The translations under genes were made by a program, and so were the position numbers. DNA of 64,000 bases from Parietichytrium sp. I65-24A (Eukaryota > Sar > Bigyra > Thraustochytrida > Thraustochytriidae), in NCBI GenBank assembly GCA_012862575.1, contig BLSF01000004.1, positions 806,001 to 870,000 of the forward strand, in the 5' to 3' direction. Shown here piece after piece: positions 57,069 to 64,000 of the stretch. The stretch's first letter is position 1; every line of letters begins with the position of its first letter. The notes under the pieces were generated by a model that ran no database searches, was not told the origin of the DNA, and saw only the letters and a program-made list of their open reading frames with translations.

Positions 57069-59492
57069 ATGCGGCTGGCGGTGCAGTTGCGGCGCGCACT
57101 GGGGGTGTCCTCGCGCACCCCCGCGTGGGCCCGCGGCCTCAGCTCGACCCGCTCACTTTCATCCTCCTCAGCATCGTCCTCGTCCTCCTCCTCCACAACC
57201 AGCGTGGATGATGTGGACTACAGCGAACTCTTCGCGAACGGCGGCGAGACAGCTCCCGGAGAATTTAGCGGTCCCGCGTACGTGTGGCGGTTCGCCGCGG
57301 ACGACGGCTCGCTAGCGGCGCCGCTGCGCAAAACAGTAACGATCCTCGGCGGCGTGCACGGGAACGAGCGACTGGGCGCGAGCGTGGCGAAACGACTGGT
57401 GCAGAAACTGCAAACGGGAGACCTCCGCGTTACGCGCGCGAACACACAAGTCGCGGTGGCGCTGGGTAACGTGGAGGCCCTCGAGACGGGGTCGCGGGCG
57501 ACGAGCCCAACCCGCGACTTGAACCGGTGCTTCACGCTGGACCTGATGAAACCGGACTCGGCTGCGGCGGGCGAGTACGAGAAGCGGCGCGCGAGGGAGC
57601 TGGCGCCGCTGTTAGTGGAATCGGATCTGCTGGTGGACCTGCATGCGACCAATAAACCTTCCGATCCGTTTGTGCGGATCGCGGGAAAGTTTAGCGAAGC
57701 GCATATGGATTTGGCGAGCTGGTTCGTCGGGCTGCCCGGGTCGCAGGGGAAATTGAAGTTGCTGCTGGATAAGGATTATTTACTGGGGGATAAGATTTGC
57801 ACCACGGACGAGTTTGCCGGCGCGGTCGGGTGCGTGGCTATCTGTTTGGAAACTGGACAGTCTGATGATCTCAGCAGGGAAGATGCCATTTTGGAACGCA
57901 TCATTGCGATGCTCGGAGCGGAGGTCGGCCTGGTCAATGCGGCCGGCAAAAGCACGTTTCCCGTTAGAAAAAATACCGACGAGGACCTCAATCACAAGTA
58001 CGGGTACCTTCTCGTGAAAGATGCGCTCGCTCCAGGCGGCAAAGGCGGAGACGCTAAGCAAACTGGTGGGGACGCCGACATGGTCAAGCTCCCGATGCAC
58101 TACGAATATGCGTTTGAGCCTTACGAGCTGAGCTCGGCACACTTTCTCACGGAGCGAGGGTTTCAGTGGGCGCCCGGAAAAGGGCAGCGCAATTGGGAAC
58201 CGGTGAGCAGAGGAGAGGTCATTGGAACGTACACAGAAGACTCCAAGCTCATAGAAGCCGAGGAGGACGAGATGAGAGAGCAGGCAGCTGCCCAGAAGGT
58301 TGAAGAAGGAAAAGAAATGGCTTTACATATCCCTATAGTGGGCGGTCATGAGCCTGATATGCCTGTGTTCCGGAGAAAAAGGACCGCCCATCTCACTCCC
58401 AAACTGAAAAAGTACTCGCTTAGCGAGCTATACGTAGCGCAGCAGGATTCCTTCATCTTGTTTCCAAAAGTGGAATCTTTGTGGACCAACTTCAAGCCCT
58501 TGTATTGGCTTGCGGAACGCGTGAAACTCAGCTTCATTTCTTCCCTCACTGACGCCGATGGAACGACGTCGTCGACTCTCAGCTTCATGCCCGCCGAAAA
58601 TGGTAAACCCGGTCATTATTCTTTTCGTCAAGTGTCTAATTACTCAAGATATTGGCAGACCAGAAACAATGAGCGATTTCTTGGCTTCCTTGGCGGCTGG
58701 GAGCCTGGTGTGATGCGTAAGAAGGGCCAAACACGCCCAACCGTCATCACTCCAAACAAGAAACACGTTCTTGAAAATTCAACTGCAGCTATAAGATCTT
58801 TCCAGGTCGAGGTTCTTACGCAGTTGAGCTCAAACACCAAAGCGGGAAAACAAAAGTCCGAGCTGCCATTTCTTCTGAAGGCTTTGAAAACAGTGTTGGA
58901 GGAGGCAAAGAGCCTTGGCACTCCGGTTCGCCTGGACTACCGCACCCGCCAACTTGTGCATGTCGACAAATTCATTTCAGGGCATCATTTTCCCATCTAC
59001 CCCACAACTTACCGCATCGCAGGAGACTTTTACAATCGCGGCGCCAAGCCATATCTTTCCCCCCGCCTTACCACCCCATTTCCAATCCGCTACGTCACAA
59101 AGGGGAACGCCCTTTATCTTGGAGTTCAACCCGAGAACGAAGACCTTAGGGAGGAGTACCTTCAAAAACTTCGCAAGTTCAAGGAAGTCGAGCAGGGCAA
59201 AATCGCGATCTTAGAGCACGCAGGCTCCATCTTTTTGGACGCATCACTTTACAGGACCGCATACATCATCACCGAGAAAGCCCCAGATACTACCGAAAGT
59301 GATACTGTAGCGATTGTTGCCAGTTCGAGAGTCGACGTCGGAAGATCTTATGCCAGAGTCTTCCGAGTAGTCGAGATGCTCGCGATCATCCAAGGACTCC
59401 AGGATCAACTCTTCGAGTATCATCCTGTGTACACAGACAGGGCGGAATGCATTGCTCAATACGGTATCCGCCTCCCCGTATCAACTAATTGA
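57069..59492 (+). CDS. Aspartoacylase/AstE-like zinc hydrolase with novel C-terminal half
   Basis: This 807-residue protein has an N-terminal organelle-targeting-like segment (1-45, Arg/Leu then a poly-Ser run). An M14-type amidohydrolase domain of the succinylglutamate desuccinylase/aspartoacylase family follows (about 75-405). Zinc ligands lie in LGGVHGNERLG (His and Glu) and VDLHAT (His). RDLNRCF supplies the substrate-binding Arg region, and CLETGQ the catalytic Glu. Residues about 420-807 are a second, well-mixed globular region that I do not recognise; it starts near LHIPIVGGHEP and contains RLDYRTRQLVHVDK and AILEHAGSIFLDASLYRT. Family members are normally about 300-350 residues, so the extension doubles the size. 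The reading frame is unbroken. The substrate is an N-acyl amino acid by family, otherwise unknown. Confidence 0.83.
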   Translation: MRLAVQLRRALGVSSRTPAWARGLSSTRSLSSSSASSSSSSSTTSVDDVDYSELFANGGETAPGEFSGPAYVWRFAADDGSLAAPLRKTVTILGGVHGNERLGASVAKRLVQKLQTGDLRVTRANTQVAVALGNVEALETGSRATSPTRDLNRCFTLDLMKPDSAAAGEYEKRRARELAPLLVESDLLVDLHATNKPSDPFVRIAGKFSEAHMDLASWFVGLPGSQGKLKLLLDKDYLLGDKICTTDEFAGAVGCVAICLETGQSDDLSREDAILERIIAMLGAEVGLVNAAGKSTFPVRKNTDEDLNHKYGYLLVKDALAPGGKGGDAKQTGGDADMVKLPMHYEYAFEPYELSSAHFLTERGFQWAPGKGQRNWEPVSRGEVIGTYTEDSKLIEAEEDEMREQAAAQKVEEGKEMALHIPIVGGHEPDMPVFRRKRTAHLTPKLKKYSLSELYVAQQDSFILFPKVESLWTNFKPLYWLAERVKLSFISSLTDADGTTSSTLSFMPAENGKPGHYSFRQVSNYSRYWQTRNNERFLGFLGGWEPGVMRKKGQTRPTVITPNKKHVLENSTAAIRSFQVEVLTQLSSNTKAGKQKSELPFLLKALKTVLEEAKSLGTPVRLDYRTRQLVHVDKFISGHHFPIYPTTYRIAGDFYNRGAKPYLSPRLTTPFPIRYVTKGNALYLGVQPENEDLREEYLQKLRKFKEVEQGKIAILEHAGSIFLDASLYRTAYIITEKAPDTTESDTVAIVASSRVDVGRSYARVFRVVEMLAIIQGLQDQLFEYHPVYTDRAECIAQYGIRLPVSTN

Positions 59493-60973
59493 GATGTTTA
59501 TTTGCGTACCACACAGACCAGGTTCTGACAATAATCGTAGAACGAAAACTAATGCACATGCAAAAACTCCACTTGACTTGTCCGTTTAAAATTAGACCGA
59601 AAAGTACTTCATTTAAGTAGTTCCCCTCTCTTTCGCACGCCTTTCCTCTTTTCTCTTTTGCTCTTTTTGCCACCAGTAGCCTCTTCACTCTTTCTTCCCT
59701 TTTTTAAAAATCTTCTCAACGTCGTCCAAAACTTTTGCCCCAAAACCATACCAGACCAACCAACAAAGCAAAAGCATGCCCCTCACCAATCCAACTACCT
59801 AAAATACTAATAGTATCCGTTACTTTCCAAAATTCTCAGAGTTTTGAAGTGGTTCAGACCCTTTCGCCAACTTGTTTTCGGTGCGTGTAAAGTCGTTGCT
59901 CGCAGAGAGACAGCCTTTGGTTGACAATGGTATGAAAATGAAAAATGAAAAATGAAAAATGAGAATGGCAAAGCGTTACTGAAGCGTTGGCGCGACTTGT
60001 GGAGCGAGGAGGAGCGAAGAGGAAATCCGTGCATGCAAAGAAAACTAATTAACAGAAAGAGAAGGTGCAAGAGTGGCACAGAGAAGGTAAGGTGGTGTGG
60101 GAATGACATGTACTGTTCTGATAGGGCTTGGCAGAGCGTTTAGAAACCCCAAGGCCACCGCGAAAGGAGCGAAGGAGTCGCAAATAGCCGATAAATGAAG
60201 TGCATAATTGACTTGGCGGGCCAATCACAGAAAAGGAGCTTGGCTAAAGCAAGAGCTGGCCTTTTTTTTTCGGCTGCGAGCCTATACAAGTAAGTGCAAG
60301 AGTATGGCTGTGCAGCTTTGAGTTGACTGGAGTGAGCCATTCTTTCTGTCTCTCACGAGTCGAGCTACCAAAGTACCAGTGAGAAGGGTAAGCTTAAGTT
60401 GCGAAGTGGTGCACCTATGACGCAAGCTTGCTCTCTCCCCGGCGAGAGCCAAAAAGGCAACGCAAAAACTCTTGACGTGAGCCTTGAGAGAAGCGGAAGC
60501 GAAGCCACGTTTGCGATTCGAGAAAAGGAGCACAAGTTTTTCGCAGGTTTCCTTCAGTACTTCCATCGACTGTGAGTATGAGAAGCACTAGGTTCATTGG
60601 CAAAATTACAGTGACAACGAATCCGGCCGCTCACTCAGAGAGCATAGTAGCATTGTGGGAATCTCGTGAGGTCGTTTTCGTTCTATCTGTGCCGAGAAAG
60701 ACAACGAATACCCGGCAAGCAAAAGTGTAGACCGGGATTGCATTCTTTTTACGAGTGTCAAAGTAGTGAAACGTCGTTGGTATTGCGTTGGCATTGCGCC
60801 AGCCAAGTCTGTGTCTGCTGCGCTTGTCAACTGCGAACGAGAGCTTGCGTTGGCCACCGCAATAGCTTGCGCAAAGCAGTGCAAAGTGGCGCTCGCGAAA
60901 GTGCAGTGATCATCGCCCTGTCTTTGGCCAGGAAGACGAAGCGAGTGCAAAGTCGCTCACCCTTCACAGAGCT
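59493..60973. other. Spacer between same-strand genes
   Basis: No gene is recognised in 1.5 kb. It contains a short AAAATG repeat (about 59934-59963). The last 300 bp lead into the acyl-CoA synthetase and show only short frames. Confidence 0.5.
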
Positions 60974-63301
60974 ATGGGAGGTGGCGTGTCGCTCCCTGTA
61001 GAGCCTGAAAAGCTCGCAAAGGAATTCTACGGGGAGTATCTCGTCGAAGACGCACCGCACTTTGTGCACAGCATCGATGAGTTTCGTCCCATCAGGCTTG
61101 CTGCAAAGGGCGCGGCGTCTGAAGATATATGCCGCCCACGTACGCTGGTTCAATTATTCGAAAACATCCTGAAAGACGGCAAAGGCGACTACATGGCTAT
61201 GTGCGTGGAGCGCCCTGTACCTGCTGTTGTGGATGGTAAAGCTCCACCGCCACTAAACAAGGAGGATCTGACATCCTGGACATACCAAAGCTACTTTGAC
61301 GATATCAAAGCCATCGCCGCAGGAATTGTGTCATGTGGGTTTCAGCGAAATGACAGTGTCTGCCTCTTTGGCTTCAACTCGCCAGAGTGGCTTATCGGAG
61401 GCATGGCTGGGATTTTTGCTGGCGGTTGCTTCACTGGAATTTACCCTTCTGATACTCCGGACCAGGTACGCTGGAAGGCCAAGCTCTCGAATAGCTCGGT
61501 CGGATTGGCAGAGAACAAAAAGGCTTGCGATGCTTTTCTTGAGCACGCAGAAGACTTGCCGCACCTCAAAGTCATTGTAGAATGGGGTGCAGACGCTTCA
61601 GACGAGCTAGAGCCGTTCGTGCGTAAGGACGGAACGAAGATTTTGCTCATTTCTTGGAAGAAGCTCAAGGAGCTTGGCAAAGGTTTCGAAGAAGAAGTTC
61701 TTCAGAGAATGGGTGAGCTAAAACCTGCTCAGTGCGCAGATTTGATTTTTACAAGTGGAACAACAGGAAACCCAAAAGCAGTGATGATCAGCCATGACAA
61801 TATCATCTTTGAGGCTTTTGCATTGGTGAGCTCAATTCGACCCTTTGCGGATTTAAGTATCCATCAGCGGAGTATTTCTTATCTGCCGTTGTCGCACGTT
61901 GCAGGATCTCTCCTCGACATCTTTCTACCCTTGGTTGTCACTGATATTCTCGAGCCAGGGGTGAAGGGTTATACAATTCTATTCGCGAGGCCATATGACC
62001 TAAAGATTGGTTCACTGGTAGATCGACTGCGCATGTGGAGACCAACTCTTTTCATGGGTGTTCCAAGAGTCTGGGAAAAGATACAAGAAAAACTCCAGGG
62101 GGTGTCAGCGAAAGTGACAGGTTTGAAGAAGAAGATTGCAAGAGCCGCAAAGCAAAAGGGCCTGCAATACGCGCAAGAACGACAGATAGGCGGGTCTGGA
62201 AAGATCCCGTTTGGATACTCGAGCGCCAATAAACTGATCCTGAAAAAGATCAGCGAAAAGCTTGGCTTGGATGAATGCAAAGTCGCGTACACTGGGGCGG
62301 CACCTGTGAAGAGGGAAACGTTAGCTTATCTTGGGTCTTTGGGTATTCAAGTCAACGAGGTGTATGGTAAGTTTTTGAATGTAACTATGGATAAGGTCAT
62401 TCGGGAGTTAGGCTGATATGCTAAAATGCTGTGATGTGCGTGCGCAGGAATGAGTGAAACAACGGGTTGCTCCACGCTGACTACCCCAGGAAGCCATTTC
62501 TGGGGCTCAGTGGGTTACCCTCTGCCTGGCGTGGAGGTTGAAATCTTCCGAGTTGAAGGGGATGACATCAACAACAAAACCGTTTGCAACGCTGTGACAA
62601 ATCTCCTCGACCCAGAGCCCGAAAACGAGGGCGAAATTTGTTTCAGGGGTCGAAACATTATGTTGGGTTATCTGGCAAATCCTCTCCTTGGAGATGAGCA
62701 TGTTGCCGAGATGTTGAAGAAAAACAAGGAAGTCATTGACGACGAGGGTTGGCTTCACTCCGGAGATAAGGGGTGCAAAGACATTCACAACATGTTTCGA
62801 GTTACCGGTCGTTTCAAAGAGCTTATCATCGGCGCTGGAGGTGAGAACATTGCTCCAGTCCCCATCGAAGATGACATCATCAAGAACTTTCCTGCTATTT
62901 CTAACGTGGTAATGATCGGGGACCAACGGAAGTTTAACGTTGCTTTAGTGACGCTTAAAGCCGTGGGTGCGACAGGGGAGATGCCTGGTAGTGATCATCT
63001 TGAGCCAGAGTACCTGAGCGTCAACCCAGGAGTTACCACGATTTCTGAAGCTTGCAAGGACGACGTGTGGATTAAAAAGATCACGGAAGCTATCACGAGC
63101 ACCAACAAGAATGGGAAAGTCTGCCCCAGCAACGCATCGCGAATACAAAAGTTCACAATTCTCCCGTTCGACTTGAGCGTCTTGGGCGGGGAACTCACCC
63201 CCACGCTCAAAATCAAGCGCTCCGTCGTCGAGAAGTTACACCTTGCAGCAATCGACAACATGTACAATAGCAAAGACGTGTACGTCCCATATCCCATCTA
63301 A
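60974..63301 (+). CDS. ACSBG: Long-chain acyl-CoA synthetase, bubblegum (ACSBG) type, two exons
   Basis: This enzyme activates fatty acids with ATP and CoA through an acyl-adenylate. Exons 60974-62366 and 62448-63301 join across an 81-nt intron (GTAAGT donor, CGCAG acceptor) to give 748 residues. The splice restores the invariant motif VYGMSETTG. The AMP-binding P-loop is at about 257-271 (FTSGTTGNPKAVMISH), and the adenylate motif DEGWLHSGDKG and FKELIIGAGGENIAP lie in exon 2. The start MGGGVS fits N-myristoylation, so membrane attachment is likely; no peroxisomal C-terminal signal is seen (the end is PYPI). Domain order and spacing resemble ACSBG rather than the ACSL group. Without splicing, the first exon would run into a stop about 45 bp on. 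Confidence 0.92.
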
Positions 63302-64000
63302 TCATCCAAACTTCAGTATTTTTTCCTTTCATTTCCAAGCCTAGTGGAGCTAGAAGAGCCTTCTGTACTCTCCAAAACCTCATGCAACCAATCCCTGCAA
63401 AAAAATTCCAGCCCGACCTTGACCCCTACCTTTTCCTCCAATCCACTCCTATGCTCAACTATGAGAACCCGCTCGAGAACCCGCGCTGGAACCCAACGAT
63501 CCGGTAAAAAAAAATCACACACCTTCTTTTGCCTTATCGTACATTAACCAACTCCTAATGGCGATGCATGAAACAGTGCTTACCGATGGTGTTAGTAGGT
63601 AATCAGTGCAAATGAGACTCTTTTTCTCAACTCAACTCATCTCATCTCATCTCAATTGTTTTCGTTCGTCAGTTTCAAGTTCATGCAACTCTTTTGAAGA
63701 ATGAATCGTTTTGTAGTTTTGCGATCGTTGGTATAAGTTTAAAGATCGCAAATTTGCATTCGCTTGGCTCAATCAGCTCATTATATCAACTCCCAATTCA
63801 CATTCGCCACACAATCACGCAGTCCAATTCAACAATAGCTCAGGCGCTGCGGCAAAGAGACAGAACGTTCTCGTGCATGGAGTAACATAGACAGGCGGCG
63901 CGCGCGTACACTTCCACATACGCATACACATACGCATACACTTACACTCAAAAGTATACATACGTGCGCGTGCCCGTGGCGTTCGTCGTCGGCATATGCC
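63302..64000. other. Right edge, no gene seen
   Basis: The 3' flank of the synthetase gene. It has CTCAT units (63629-63654) and CATACGCATACA-type units (63914-63950). Nothing else is recognised. Confidence 0.5.

Noticed and set aside
1-64000. Retroelements, virus-like elements or DNA transposons
   Set aside because: No reverse transcriptase, integrase, transposase, capsid-like frame or terminal-repeat pair was recognised. The only long duplications coincide with contig ends.

Overview
The window reads as nuclear DNA of a unicellular, flagellated, intron-poor eukaryote. Supporting signs are spliceosomal introns with strict GTRAGT donors, wide spacers full of simple repeats, and eukaryote-only proteins: a SUN nuclear-envelope protein, a Zwilch-like kinetochore protein, a VAMP7-type SNARE, an F-box protein and a CFAP100-like axonemal protein. 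An ascorbate peroxidase, a homoserine O-acetyltransferase and a tyrosine-kinase-like receptor fused to a MAP-kinase-kinase domain would suit a stramenopile-type protist such as a labyrinthulomycete. That placement is inference only. No tRNA, rRNA, CRISPR array, virus or retroelement could be supported.

From about 0.9 to 42.9 kb, sixteen consecutive genes alternate strictly in strand (+ - + - ...). Convergent partners are 120-521 bp apart and divergent partners 988-2979 bp apart. In order: an orphan helical protein; an EF-hand/ankyrin/FN3 protein; a histidine-phosphatase-fold protein; a SUN-domain protein; a FAM69-like secretory kinase; a HEAT-like protein; Zwilch; VAMP7; homoserine O-acetyltransferase; a myristoylation-motif beta-trefoil/F-box/LRR protein; a transmembrane TKL-Tudor-MAP2K dual kinase; a five-exon serine carboxypeptidase with an 8-nt micro-exon; a small basic protein; a three-exon ankyrin protein; a long coiled-coil protein; and a two-exon ascorbate peroxidase.

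The 43.3-48.5 kb segment is a scaffold weak point with three single-N joints. Four copies of a 43-codon lysine-rich micro-gene are printed there, two on each strand. The duplications end exactly at the Ns, so they look like unmerged overlaps of allelic contigs. The real locus is probably one divergent pair. Each copy has CCAAT and E2F-like upstream motifs and a 10-bp-stem hairpin 4 nt after its stop codon, an arrangement resembling replication-type histone genes.

The right third holds a CFAP100-like gene, an unrecognised two-exon gene, a coiled-coil gene with a decayed duplicate of its own 3' end, an aspartoacylase/AstE-like protein with a large unexplained C-terminal extension, and a two-exon bubblegum-type acyl-CoA synthetase. 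Start codons were placed at the first in-frame ATG; several longer open frames begin at non-ATG codons and were trimmed.
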